From Variovorax sp. S12S4 (lineage in GTDB: Bacteria > Pseudomonadota > Gammaproteobacteria > Burkholderiales > Burkholderiaceae_C), in NCBI RefSeq assembly GCF_023195515.1, contig NZ_JALPKR020000002.1:5061001-5125000 (forward strand): a stretch of 64,000 nucleotides of DNA. Direction: 5' to 3'. The notes under the pieces are model-generated. The model worked only from the letters and a program-made list of their open reading frames with translations, ran no database searches and was not told the DNA's origin. Position 1 is the first letter of the stretch. The number at the start of each line of letters is the position of its first letter. Of this stretch, positions 1 to 7,691 are shown piece by piece. The translations under genes were made by a program, and so were the position numbers.

Positions 1-312
1 GCGCCGGCTGTCACCGAGAGCGAATCCGCTGCCGCCGCCAAGAACCCGCAGCAGCGCAAGCAAGACGCCCAGGGCCGCCAGCAACGCAGCGACCAGGCCA
101 AGCCCATCAAGCGCGAAATCGCGCAGATCGACGAACGCCTGGGCGCGGCAGGCGCCGAACGCACGGCGCTGGAGGCGCGCCTTGCGCAGCCGCTGCCGTC
201 GGCTGAAATTGCCGAAGCAGGCAAGCGGCTGAAAATCCTCAACGAAGAAATCGGCCGCCTCGAGGAGCGCTGGCTGGCCCTGTCGGACCAGCTCGAGGCG
301 CTGGCGGCCTGA
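1..312 (+). CDS. ABC-F type ATPase, C-terminal end only (5' truncated by window)
   Basis: The reading frame is open from the first base and ends with TGA. The visible 103 residues are rich in Ala, Glu, Gln and Arg and look like the C-terminal extension of an ABC-F ATPase (Uup/YheS group): a low-complexity linker, then an antiparallel coiled coil built around IKREIAQIDERL and KRLKILNEEIGRLEERW. ABC-F proteins are soluble twin-ATPase factors that act on the ribosome rather than as transporters. No ATPase motif lies inside the window, so the family call rests on the tail alone. The next gene starts 27 bases downstream. Confidence 0.6.
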   Translation, partial: APAVTESESAAAAKNPQQRKQDAQGRQQRSDQAKPIKREIAQIDERLGAAGAERTALEARLAQPLPSAEIAEAGKRLKILNEEIGRLEERWLALSDQLEALAA

Positions 313-339
313 ACCGAACCTGCAAAGGAGACACGCGCC

Positions 340-843
340 ATGCCGTCCGCCATCGAACTGGCCCGGGGTGACGAAAAGCTCATTGCCGCGGTCCACCGCA
401 GCCGCCGGCTGATCGGCCGCAAGGCCCTGATGGCCGCTGCCGCCAGCGCCATTCCGGTGCCCGGCGTCGATTGGGCGGCCGATGCCGCCCTGCTCTCGCG
501 GCTCGTGCCGCAGATCAGCGCCGAGTTCGGCCTTTCGGTCACCCAGGTCGAAAAGCTCGCGCCGCACCAGCGCGAGCGCATCCAGAAGGCTGCCACCACG
601 GTTGGCGCCCTGCTGGTGGGCCGGCTGGTCACGCGCGACCTGCTGATCAAGCTCGCCAGGCATGCCGGCGTGAAGCTCACGGCCAAGCAGGCCGCCAAGT
701 ACGTGCCGATTGCCGGGCAGATCGTTTCGGCCGCGTTAGGCTACGCCGCCTTGCGTGCGTTGGGCGAGCAGCACATCAAGGACTGCGTGCGCGTCAGCTC
801 GACCCTCGCCTTATCGCCTCCCGAACCGCACGCGCCCGCCTGA
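340..843 (+). CDS. Small DUF697-like protein of unknown function
   Basis: A 167-residue protein with a clear Shine-Dalgarno (AAAGGAGA) ahead of its ATG. It starts with a polar, basic N-terminus, then has a hydrophobic stretch (about residues 28-50, containing IPVPGVDWAADAAL) and a second Ala/Val/Leu-rich segment near residues 83-98. The IPxPGxD pattern followed by amphipathic helices resembles DUF697/YcjF-like proteins and the EcsC-like group, which are membrane-associated and poorly characterised. Its last 50 bases overlap the 3' end of the convergent small membrane gene. The link to that family is by eye only. Confidence 0.6.
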   Translation: MPSAIELARGDEKLIAAVHRSRRLIGRKALMAAAASAIPVPGVDWAADAALLSRLVPQISAEFGLSVTQVEKLAPHQRERIQKAATTVGALLVGRLVTRDLLIKLARHAGVKLTAKQAAKYVPIAGQIVSAALGYAALRALGEQHIKDCVRVSSTLALSPPEPHAPA

Positions 844-1027
844 AGGCGCAGTCGTCGAACAGCGCAAGGCCGACGCAAGCCGCGGTGACCAGACCTGAAA
901 TGGCCAGCCCACCCAGGCCGTAGTCACGCAGGCGAATTCCGTAGAAGAGCGCTGCGGCAGACAGCAGCGCCAACAGCGCGCAAAGCGCCCGGTCGAGCCA
1001 CAGGCCCGGTGTCGATGGCCTTTGCAT
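794..1027 (-). CDS. Small two-helix membrane protein
   Basis: A 77-residue protein with two hydrophobic segments (about residues 12-28, containing LCALLALLSAAALFYGI, and about 38-56). A charged Arg-rich loop separates them and the C-terminal tail is basic. The ATG follows the stop codon of the preceding 38-codon ORF by only three bases, so the two are probably translated from one transcript that diverges from the repressor gene. I recognise no family. Small hydrophobic proteins under phage-like repressor control are sometimes toxins or holin-like, but nothing here proves that. Confidence 0.5.
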   Translation of the reverse strand: MQRPSTPGLWLDRALCALLALLSAAALFYGIRLRDYGLGGLAISGLVTAACVGLALFDDCAFRRARAVREAIRRGSS

Positions 1028-1030
1028 GGT

Positions 1031-1147
1031 TCAGCCCATGGGGTGAACCTGACCGCGGCACGGCTTTATGCCACGTGCTCGTTTTTCCGTTTGCTTTCGC
1101 GTTGGCCCTGAGGCTTTCGGCGCCAGCACCAACTTGCGTGGTTTCAT
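1031..1147 (-). CDS. Very short basic peptide (38 aa), first gene of the divergent operon
   Basis: An ATG preceded at good spacing by the strong Shine-Dalgarno AAAGGGAG opens a 38-codon frame. Its product has many Lys, Arg, Pro and Gly residues and one Cys (start MKPRKLVLAPKASG, end GQVHPMG). It begins just beyond the palindromic operator and ends three bases before the small membrane protein. The ribosome site, its position under the operator and the tight spacing to the next gene argue that it is real. I do not recognise the peptide. It could be a leader or regulatory peptide, or a DNA- or RNA-binding microprotein. Confidence 0.5.
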   Translation of the reverse strand: MKPRKLVLAPKASGPTRKQTEKRARGIKPCRGQVHPMG

Positions 1148-1161
1148 GGCAAATACTCCCT

Positions 1162-1188
1162 TTCAACTATTCTAGAGTCCAAGTTGAA
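1162..1188. promoter_or_regulatory. Palindromic operator between the repressor and the small-gene operon
   Basis: A perfect 7-base inverted repeat, TTCAACT and AGTTGAA, is separated by 13 bases. A second symmetric pair, TATTC and GAATA, is offset outward on one side. It lies within the 68-base gap between the divergent 38-aa gene and the S24 repressor, where both promoters must overlap. This is the arrangement expected for a dimeric HTH repressor controlling itself and the opposing genes. Binding is inferred. Confidence 0.6.
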
Positions 1189-1215
1189 TATTCGCCTGCG
1201 CTTAAATCTGCGCCC

Positions 1216-1935
1216 ATGGAGACTATTGCAGCGCGTGCACTGGCAGCACGCAAATACGCCAAGATGACCCAGAAGCAGGCCGAAGCCGCTTCGGGCGTCA
1301 AGCAGTCGAACATCTCGAAGATCGAACGGGGCGACACCGGCCGCTCGATGGGCCTGCTCGCCCTGGCTCGCGCGTATCGCGTCGACCCCAACTGGCTCGA
1401 CACCGGCGACGGCCCCGCTCCATGGGACGAAGTGCAACTGCGTCCGGCCCGAGACAACGCCAATGAACCTCCCGGCCCATACCGCGTCACGCGAACGCCG
1501 CCCTCGAGCCCTTCATTCAGCCCGGGCACGCCCGGTACGGTGCCGCTCATTGCATGGACGCAGGCGGCCACATGGACCGGCGGCGCCGGCCGAGGCCCGA
1601 TCGATGCCGAGCGATGGATTCCCTGCGTTGCGCATCACAGCGCCGGCAACACCTATGCATTGCGCGTGCGCGGCGACAGCATGACCGCCCCGCACGGCCA
1701 CCTGAAGAGCTACCCCGCGGAATCGATCATCTTCGTCGACACGCTGCGAACAGCGCCCGCCGACGGCGAACGCATCATCGCCAGGCTCGAGTCGAACAAC
1801 GAGGTCACGTTCAAGGTCTTCAAGGAAGAAGACGGCCGCCGCTGGCTGCTGCCGTTGAACCCCAGGCACGAGCCGATCCGCGCGGAGTTCATCGTGCTGG
1901 GCACCGTCATCGGCAAGTGGGAAGACGAAGACTGA
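1216..1935 (+). CDS. XRE-family, S24 peptidase-type repressor (phage CI/LexA-like)
   Basis: A 239-residue regulator. Residues about 5-60 form an XRE helix-turn-helix (TQKQAEAASGVKQSNISKIE). A Pro-rich linker follows, then a C-terminal S24/LexA-type domain with the nucleophile in RGDSM (Ser155) and a candidate general base in EVTFKVF (Lys200). An Ala124-Gly125 pair about 30 residues before the serine is a candidate self-cleavage site, so induction by RecA after DNA damage is possible. A longer frame extends upstream to 1009, but it runs through the operator. The ATG chosen here directly precedes the HTH. No integrase or other phage gene is nearby. Confidence 0.85.
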   Translation: METIAARALAARKYAKMTQKQAEAASGVKQSNISKIERGDTGRSMGLLALARAYRVDPNWLDTGDGPAPWDEVQLRPARDNANEPPGPYRVTRTPPSSPSFSPGTPGTVPLIAWTQAATWTGGAGRGPIDAERWIPCVAHHSAGNTYALRVRGDSMTAPHGHLKSYPAESIIFVDTLRTAPADGERIIARLESNNEVTFKVFKEEDGRRWLLPLNPRHEPIRAEFIVLGTVIGKWEDED

Positions 1936-2043
1936 CGCACGCGCCAGGTCAGGTTGCGTGCAGGTTCGGCGGGCACAGTAGAGGCTCCTTCTCCCCGTGG
2001 CCTGCATCCTCTCTGATCCTCCCTCCTCCAGCAGGTCACCTTC

Positions 2044-2072
2044 CAGCCCGCCCTTGTGCGGGCTGTTTTTTT
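2044..2072 (+). terminator. Rho-independent terminator after the S24 repressor
   Basis: A stem of CAGCCCGC and GCGGGCTG with a six-base loop is followed by seven T residues, about 110 bases after the repressor stop codon. Confidence 0.8.
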
Positions 2073-2075
2073 GGC

Positions 2076-2112
2076 AAACAAAAAAGCCTGCTATCTCTCG
2101 ACAGCAGGCTTT
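2076..2112 (-). terminator. Rho-independent terminator for tRNA-Lys / tcdA transcript
   Basis: Read on the minus strand, AAAGCCTGCT pairs with AGCAGGCTTT around a ten-base loop and runs into a T tract. It lies 20 bases beyond the 3' end of tRNA-Lys and faces the repressor terminator, so this is a back-to-back pair. Confidence 0.8.
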
Positions 2113-2132
2113 CAATATTCACGCGATTCGGG

Positions 2133-2208
2133 TGGTAGGACGTACTGGATTCGAACCAGTGACCAACGGATTAAAAGTCCGCTGCTCTACCAACTGAGCT
2201 AACGTCCC
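2133..2208 (-). tRNA. tRNA-Lys (anticodon UUU), CCA encoded
   Basis: The 76-base gene folds as a standard cloverleaf. The acceptor arms are GGGACGT and ACGTCCT, the D-arm region is TTAGCTCAGTTGGTAGAGC, the anticodon stem GCGGA/TCCGT holds a TTT anticodon in CTTTTAA, and the T-arm contains GGTTCGAATCC. The 3' CCA is encoded. It lies downstream of tcdA on the same strand and is followed by a terminator. Confidence 0.97.
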
Positions 2209-2258
2209 GGAACCATTTTCTTCTTCTTTGCCAGAGTTGAATCCGGCAAAGCCAAAGA

Positions 2259-3095
2259 TTATAGCGCGACGTTGCTCGCGATTTTGTCGAGAACCCAACC
2301 TGCGGCGCATTGGCCGAAAGTGGCCGTCACGCTCACCACTGAACCGTAGCCATGGCAGTTGAGCGAGCCGTCACCTTCGATGGCGCAGGAGGCATCGGGC
2401 GGCGCAACGCTTTCGCGGCTGAAGACGCAGGCCACGCCGATCTTGCGGCCTTCGCGTGGTGCGCCGTGTTCCTTGCGCAGGCGCTGGCGCAGCTGGGCAA
2501 GCAGCGGGTCGTGCGTGACGAGCGAAAGGTCGTCGATGTCGACCTTGTGCGCCTGCCGCTTGCCGCCGGCCGCACCCACGGTGACGAAGGCGGCGCGCGA
2601 TGCGCGTGCCCATGCCGCCATCGCGAGCTTGGCCTTCACCTGGTCGCATGCATCGATGACGGCGGTTGCGGGCCCGTTCTCGGCCTGCGACGCATCCAGC
2701 AGCGCAGTCCAGTTGCCGGGCTCGACGAATTCGTCGATGGCGAACACCTTGCACTCGGGGTTGATCTGCGCAATGCGATCGCGCATCGCCTCGACCTTGG
2801 CTTGCCCTACGGTCGAATCGAGCGCGTGGATCTGGCGGTTGATGTTCGACTCCGAAACGTGGTCGAGGTCGATCAGCGTCAGCCGCCCCACTCCGCTGCG
2901 CGCCAGGGCTTCGACCGCCCAGGAGCCGACGCCACCGATGCCGACGACGAGCACATGCGCGTTGCGGATGCGCGCGGCGCCCGCCACGCCATAGAGGCGT
3001 TCGAGGCCGCCGAAGCGGCGCGCAAAGTCAGGCGCCGCGGTGTCGGTGACGACAGCCGCGGCGGCGTTCAGTGCTTCCGGAAGGATTGCATTCAA
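2259..3095 (-). CDS. tcdA: tRNA threonylcarbamoyladenosine dehydratase (TcdA/CsdL)
   Basis: A 278-residue E1-like/ThiF-fold enzyme that uses ATP to cyclise t6A37 of ANN-decoding tRNAs to ct6A. The nucleotide-binding loop GIGGVGSWAVEALARSG is near residue 52. The SNINRQIHAL segment typical of TcdA, a DACDQVKAK motif near residue 148 and a C-terminal family tail are all present. It follows cpoB by 19 bases and is probably the last protein gene of the tolB-pal-cpoB-tcdA run. The tRNA-Lys gene just downstream reads an AAA/AAG codon and so is itself a likely substrate. Confidence 0.93.
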   Translation of the reverse strand: MNAILPEALNAAAAVVTDTAAPDFARRFGGLERLYGVAGAARIRNAHVLVVGIGGVGSWAVEALARSGVGRLTLIDLDHVSESNINRQIHALDSTVGQAKVEAMRDRIAQINPECKVFAIDEFVEPGNWTALLDASQAENGPATAVIDACDQVKAKLAMAAWARASRAAFVTVGAAGGKRQAHKVDIDDLSLVTHDPLLAQLRQRLRKEHGAPREGRKIGVACVFSRESVAPPDASCAIEGDGSLNCHGYGSVVSVTATFGQCAAGWVLDKIASNVAL

Positions 3096-3114
3096 GCGGA
3101 GTGCTCCGCCGGCT

Positions 3115-3864
3115 TCAACGCAGGCGCGAGAGGCGCTCGCGGCCCGCCTGGGCGGCTTCGGATTGCGGATAGGCCTTGGTCAGGTCTTCCAGCGTGCGAC
3201 GCGCGGCGCGCGTGTCCTTCAGCTCGATCTGGCAGTTCGCGATCGACAGCACGGCCTCGGGAGCCTTGGCGTGGTCGGGCGCGAGCGACAGCATGGAGCG
3301 GAAGTTCGCAATGGCCTCGTTGTAGTTGCGTGTGGCGTACTGGGCATTGCCGAGCCAGAACAACGCCGAGGCGTTGTAGCCGCTCTGCGGGTAGCGCTTG
3401 ACGAACTCCGCGAAGGCGGTTTGCGCCTGCGCGAACTGCCCCGCACGAAAGATGCCGAGCGCGGCGTCGAAGTCGGCTTTTTCCTTGGGGTCGGCGGTGA
3501 ACTCGCGTCCGTCCACCGAAACCTTCGTGGGTTCGTTCTGCTTCAGCCGGTCGTCGATGGTGCTCTGGCGGGACTGCATTTCGCTCAGCGTGCGCTGCAG
3601 CTGCTCGTTCTGGCCGGTCATGCGCGCAAGATCGCCCCGCATCTGCTCGATCTGGTTTTGCAGGTCGAGCAGGCTGCGGCGCAGCTGGCCGTTTTCGTCG
3701 GTCAGCCGCTGGTCGGTCTGCTGGCGCATGGCTTCGACACGCTGCCGCAGGTCGAGAATGGCGCGGCGCGCCTCGTCATCCTCGAACAACGCGGCTTGCG
3801 AGCCTGCCGAAACGCAGAGCAAGGCGGCAGCCAGTGCCGCGCCTCGCAATAGAGCGTGTTGCAT
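3115..3864 (-). CDS. cpoB: Cell division coordinator CpoB (YbgF), Tol-Pal associated
   Basis: A periplasmic protein of about 249 residues with a signal peptide ending near AGSQA. A coiled coil with Gln/Arg heptads (about residues 30-105) is followed by three C-terminal TPR repeats (for example AQAQTAFAEFVKRYP). In E. coli CpoB couples PBP1B to the Tol machine during division. An upstream in-frame GTG also exists, but the ATG overlapping the pal stop by one base (TGATG) fits translational coupling better. The gene lies between pal and tcdA, its usual place. Confidence 0.93.
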   Translation of the reverse strand: MQHALLRGAALAAALLCVSAGSQAALFEDDEARRAILDLRQRVEAMRQQTDQRLTDENGQLRRSLLDLQNQIEQMRGDLARMTGQNEQLQRTLSEMQSRQSTIDDRLKQNEPTKVSVDGREFTADPKEKADFDAALGIFRAGQFAQAQTAFAEFVKRYPQSGYNASALFWLGNAQYATRNYNEAIANFRSMLSLAPDHAKAPEAVLSIANCQIELKDTRAARRTLEDLTKAYPQSEAAQAGRERLSRLR

Positions 3865-4382
3865 CACCGGGTGTAGCGGAGTTCAGCGCGGCGGTTCTGA
3901 GCCCAGACGTCTTCGCCCGAGCCCTGAGCCGCCGGCTTTTCCTTGCCGAAGCTCACGGCTTCGATCTGGGCATCGTTCACGCCCAGCAGCGTCAGCGAGC
4001 GGCGGACGGCTTCGGAACGCTTCTGGCCCAGTGCAAGGTTGTACTCACGGCCGCCACGCTCATCGGTGTGGCCTTCAATGGAAACACGGCGCTGCGGATT
4101 GGCCTTGAGGAAACGGGCATGGCCGTCGATCAGGGACTGGAACTCGGGCTTGACCGTGTAGCTGTCGTAGTCGAAATAGACGATGCGTTCGATACCGACC
4201 GGCCCTTGCGCGGTGCCGGCATTGGGGTCGATGGTGACGGGCGCGACGCCGCTGGCGCTGCCCTGCTGGCTGCCGGCGGTTCCGGAGCGGTCGGTCACCG
4301 GTGTGTCGTTGAGCTTGGTGCCCGACGAGCAGCCAGCAATCAGAGCCACGATGGCCAGCGAATAAATCGTACGTTTCAACAT
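3864..4382 (-). CDS. pal: Peptidoglycan-associated lipoprotein Pal
   Basis: A 172-residue outer-membrane lipoprotein. The signal peptide ends in the lipobox LIAGC (Cys18), followed by a flexible linker. The OmpA-like peptidoglycan-binding domain fills about residues 65-172 and includes EGHTDERGGREYNLALGQKR. Pal anchors the outer membrane to peptidoglycan and is the partner of TolB, encoded 25 bases upstream. The stop codon overlaps the start of cpoB. Length and motifs are normal for the family. Confidence 0.97.
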   Translation of the reverse strand: MLKRTIYSLAIVALIAGCSSGTKLNDTPVTDRSGTAGSQQGSASGVAPVTIDPNAGTAQGPVGIERIVYFDYDSYTVKPEFQSLIDGHARFLKANPQRRVSIEGHTDERGGREYNLALGQKRSEAVRRSLTLLGVNDAQIEAVSFGKEKPAAQGSGEDVWAQNRRAELRYTR

Positions 4383-4407
4383 TGGGTACTCCTCAAATAA
4401 ACCTTGG

Positions 4408-5724
4408 TCATTGCTTTTGAAACGGACCCCAGTCCGGTTCTCTAATGTCTCCCGCCTGCCCCGCCAGCCGTGCCTTGATTTTTCCGTCCAGCGTGGTCGT
4501 CATGAGCGCTTCGCGGCCTTGCAGGTGCGTTGCGTAGACGATCAGCTTGCTATTGGGGGCAAAGCTTGGGCTCTCGTCTGCCGAGGTGTCGGTGATGGCC
4601 GAGACATTGCCGGTTGCCAACTCCATCACGTGGAGTTTGAACGCACCGCCAACGCGGGAGATGTAGGCCAACCACCGACCATCGCCGCTGACAGAAGGAG
4701 AAATGTTGTAGGTGCCACTGAAGGTGACACGGGTTGGCGCGCCGCCTCCGGCGCTCATCTTGTAGATCTGGGGAGCACCGCCGCGGTCGCTCACGAAGTA
4801 GATCGTGCTGCCGTCGGCCGAGTAGACCGGCTCGGTGTCGATGCTGGCGCTCTGCGTCAGGCGTCGCGGCTCGCCGCCGCTGGCCGCGATGGTGTAGAGC
4901 TGCGAGCCGCCGTCACGGCTGAGCGTAACCGCCAGCGAGTTGCCGTCGGGTGCCCATGCCGGCGCGCTGTTGGAGCCGCGAAAGTTTGCAAGCAGGCGGC
5001 GCTGGCCGCTGGCCACGTTGTGCACGTACACCACGGGCTTGCGCGATTCGAAGGACACATACGCGAGTTGCTGGCCGTTGGACGACCACACGGGCGAAAT
5101 GATGGGTTCCGGGCTCGCGAGCGCGGCCTGCGCGTTCTCGCCATCGGCGTCCGCCACCCACAGCGAGTAGCGGCTGCCGCCCTTGGTCACGTAGGCGATG
5201 CGGGTCGAGAAGATGCCTTTGTCGCCGGTCAGCTTTTCATAGACGTAGTCTGCAATGCGGTGCGACGCGAGCCGCAGGTCGCCCTGCGGAACGGTGTAGC
5301 TCTGGCCGCCGAGGTCCTGTCCGCGCACCACATCCCAGAGGCGAAAGCGCACGTCGAAGCGGCCATCGCCCAGCCGCGTGACGCTGCCGACCACCAGCGA
5401 ATCCGCGGTGCGCTGGCGCCACAGCGCGAGGTCGGGGCGCGAGGCTTCGTCGAGCGCCTGGCCGGAGGCATCGACGCCGCGAAACTGGCCGCTGCGTTCG
5501 AGGTCGGCCTGCACGATCTCGGAAATTTTCTGGGGCGAGGCGTCCTGGCCCTTGAACGGGACCAGCGCAATGGGCAGCTGCGTCAGCCCGACGCCCGAGA
5601 CCTCGACCCGGAACTGGGCGAGCGCGGGCAGCATGGGAGTTGCAGCAAGAGCCGCGACAAGACCGCGGCGTGCAAAAAACGATGAAGAAGGAGTTGGAAT
5701 GGAAACTGGCAACGGCTTGTTCAT
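4408..5724 (-). CDS. tolB: Tol-Pal system beta-propeller protein TolB
   Basis: A 438-residue periplasmic protein. An N-terminal export signal (FFARRGLVAALAATPMLPALA) is followed by the TolB N-domain and six propeller blades with repeats such as SPVWSSNGQQLAYVSF and APAWAPDGNSLAVTL. It cycles between Pal and TolA at the division site. The open frame extends 21 codons further upstream, but the ATG before NKPLPVS gives a normal signal peptide. It is the first gene of this minus-strand run. tolQ, tolR and tolA are not adjacent, because msbA diverges immediately upstream. Confidence 0.95.
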   Translation of the reverse strand: MNKPLPVSIPTPSSSFFARRGLVAALAATPMLPALAQFRVEVSGVGLTQLPIALVPFKGQDASPQKISEIVQADLERSGQFRGVDASGQALDEASRPDLALWRQRTADSLVVGSVTRLGDGRFDVRFRLWDVVRGQDLGGQSYTVPQGDLRLASHRIADYVYEKLTGDKGIFSTRIAYVTKGGSRYSLWVADADGENAQAALASPEPIISPVWSSNGQQLAYVSFESRKPVVYVHNVASGQRRLLANFRGSNSAPAWAPDGNSLAVTLSRDGGSQLYTIAASGGEPRRLTQSASIDTEPVYSADGSTIYFVSDRGGAPQIYKMSAGGGAPTRVTFSGTYNISPSVSGDGRWLAYISRVGGAFKLHVMELATGNVSAITDTSADESPSFAPNSKLIVYATHLQGREALMTTTLDGKIKARLAGQAGDIREPDWGPFQKQ

Positions 5725-5885
5725 GCGGTTCGGAGATGTTTCGGGGAAAAAAGTTCTACCCGATGCGACGGGCCACATGTTACACACTGGTTTGATCGTG
5801 CCGTCACAAAACGTGTATTGGGCGGCGCGGTCCTACATGACACCTTGCTGAAGGCCTGTTTGGGCGCCCCGTAGAATCCGCCGCC

Positions 5886-7670
5886 ATGCAAGCATCCCCC
5901 GGCAGTGAGACCGCACGCCCTCCCCTGATTCGCCGGCTGGCGCGCCTCATGACCTGGTTCGGCGGCTCACGCCATTGGTGGGCCGTCGGGATCGTCGGCG
6001 CCCTGATGGCGGCCATTACCGAGCCCTTGATGGCCGCCCTGCTCAAGCCGCTGCTCGACCGCGGATTCAACCGCGGGCAGTTGGCGCTTTGGATGGTGCC
6101 CGCTGCCGTGCTGCTGCTGTTTGCGGTGCGCGGCATTGCGCAGTTCATTTCCCAATACGCGCTCTCGCGCATTGCCAACGAAGGCATGCAGCGGCTGCGG
6201 CGCGTGCTGTTCCAGCGGCTGCTCGGGGCCGAGCTGGCGCTGTTCTCACGCCAGTCGGCCAGCGCGCTTTCCAACACGGTGGTGTATGAGGTGCAGACCG
6301 GCTCCATGCTGCTGGTGCAGGCGCTGCTCGGGCTTTCGCGCGACGGCTTCACGCTGGTTGCGCTGCTCGCCTACCTGGTCTACCTGAACTGGAAGCTCAC
6401 GCTCATCGTCGCCTTCCTGGTGCCGAGCATCTCGTGGATCATGAAGGTGTTCTCCAAGCGCCTGTATCGCCTGACGCAGCAGGGCCAGCAAGCCACCGAC
6501 GAGCTGGCTTACGTGGTGGAAGAAAACGTGCTCGCGCACCGCATGGTGCGGCTGCACGGCGCCGAAGAAGCGCAAGGCGAACGCTTCGAGCAGCTGAGCC
6601 AGCGCCTCAATCGCTTGGCCGTGAAGTCGACCATCGCGCAGGCGGCCACGACGCCGCTCACGCAGATGATGGCCTCGCTTGCGCTGTCGGTGGTGGTGAT
6701 GATTGCGCTCTGGCAAAGCGGCGAGCAAGGCCTCACGGTGGGCGGTTTTGTCGCCTACATCACCGCCATGCTGATGCTGATTGCGCCCATTCGCCGCCTC
6801 GCGGACATGGCCGCGCCCATCACCCGCGGCCTGGCCGCCCTCGAGCGCGGCCTGGTGCTGATCGACGATGTGTCCCCCGAGCCGCAAGGCAGCTTCCGCA
6901 TCGAACGTGCGCAAGGCCGCATCGAGCTGCGCGATGCGGTGGTCAGCTACCGCGGCGAAGACGAGGCCCGCGCGCTCGACGGCGTGAGCCTTGCCATCGA
7001 GCCTGGGCAAGTGGTGGCTTTCGTCGGCCCCTCGGGCTCCGGCAAGACCACGCTGGTCAACCTGCTGCCGCGCTTCGTGCTGCCGAGCGGCGGGCAGGTG
7101 CTGCTCGACGGCCACGACACCGCCGAATGGGAGCTCAAGAGCCTGCGCGCGCAGTTCGCCATGGTGAGCCAGGACGTGGTGATGCTCAACGACACGCTGG
7201 CCGCCAACGTGGCGCTGGGCTCCGAAATCGATCGCGACCGGGTGCAGCAGTGCATAGACGCGGCGAACCTGTCCAGCCATGTGGGGAGCCTGCCGCAGGG
7301 CATCGACACCGTGCTCGGCCACAACGCCACCCAGCTTTCGGGTGGCCAGCGGCAGCGCCTGGCGATTGCGCGCGCGCTCTACAAGAACGCGCCCATCCTG
7401 CTGCTCGACGAAGCCACCTCCGCGCTCGACACCGAATCGGAGCGGCTGGTGCAAGACGCCCTGCAGCGCCTGATGCAGAACCGCACCACGCTGATCGTGG
7501 CGCACCGGCTTTCGACCATCCAGCATGCCGACCGCATCATCGTGATGGAAAAAGGCCGCATTGCCGAGCAAGGCAGCCATGAACAGCTGATGGCGCTGGA
7601 CGGGCTCTATGCGCGCCTGCAGACGCTGGCTGTGCGCAGTGCAACGCCGGGGCAAGACCCGACGCTCTGA
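5886..7670 (+). CDS. msbA: Lipid A export ABC transporter MsbA
   Basis: A 594-residue half-transporter that flips lipid A-core across the inner membrane as a homodimer. Six transmembrane segments lie in about residues 15-320. The ATPase domain follows, with Walker A GPSGSGKTT (about 381-389), signature LSGGQRQRLAIARAL (about 484) and Walker B ILLLDEATSAL (about 503). The H-loop lies in VAHRLSTIQHAD. It diverges from tolB across 161 bases and converges on rng. Full length and intact. Confidence 0.95.
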   Translation: MQASPGSETARPPLIRRLARLMTWFGGSRHWWAVGIVGALMAAITEPLMAALLKPLLDRGFNRGQLALWMVPAAVLLLFAVRGIAQFISQYALSRIANEGMQRLRRVLFQRLLGAELALFSRQSASALSNTVVYEVQTGSMLLVQALLGLSRDGFTLVALLAYLVYLNWKLTLIVAFLVPSISWIMKVFSKRLYRLTQQGQQATDELAYVVEENVLAHRMVRLHGAEEAQGERFEQLSQRLNRLAVKSTIAQAATTPLTQMMASLALSVVVMIALWQSGEQGLTVGGFVAYITAMLMLIAPIRRLADMAAPITRGLAALERGLVLIDDVSPEPQGSFRIERAQGRIELRDAVVSYRGEDEARALDGVSLAIEPGQVVAFVGPSGSGKTTLVNLLPRFVLPSGGQVLLDGHDTAEWELKSLRAQFAMVSQDVVMLNDTLAANVALGSEIDRDRVQQCIDAANLSSHVGSLPQGIDTVLGHNATQLSGGQRQRLAIARALYKNAPILLLDEATSALDTESERLVQDALQRLMQNRTTLIVAHRLSTIQHADRIIVMEKGRIAEQGSHEQLMALDGLYARLQTLAVRSATPGQDPTL

Positions 7671-7691
7671 ACCGAGGCCTTCGGGTCAGAG
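7665..7691. terminator. Possible bidirectional hairpin between msbA and rng
   Basis: CTCTGAACC and GGGTCAGAG form an eight-of-nine stem spanning both convergent stop codons. There is no T tract, so termination is only a possibility. Confidence 0.35.

Noticed and set aside
1009..1215. A longer N-terminus of the S24 repressor
   Set aside because: It would run through the divergent gene and the operator, and a repressor start directly before the HTH is usual.
1031..2208. Prophage remnant integrated at tRNA-Lys
   Set aside because: No integrase, att-like direct repeat or structural gene is seen; the tRNA is intact and terminators separate it from the repressor.
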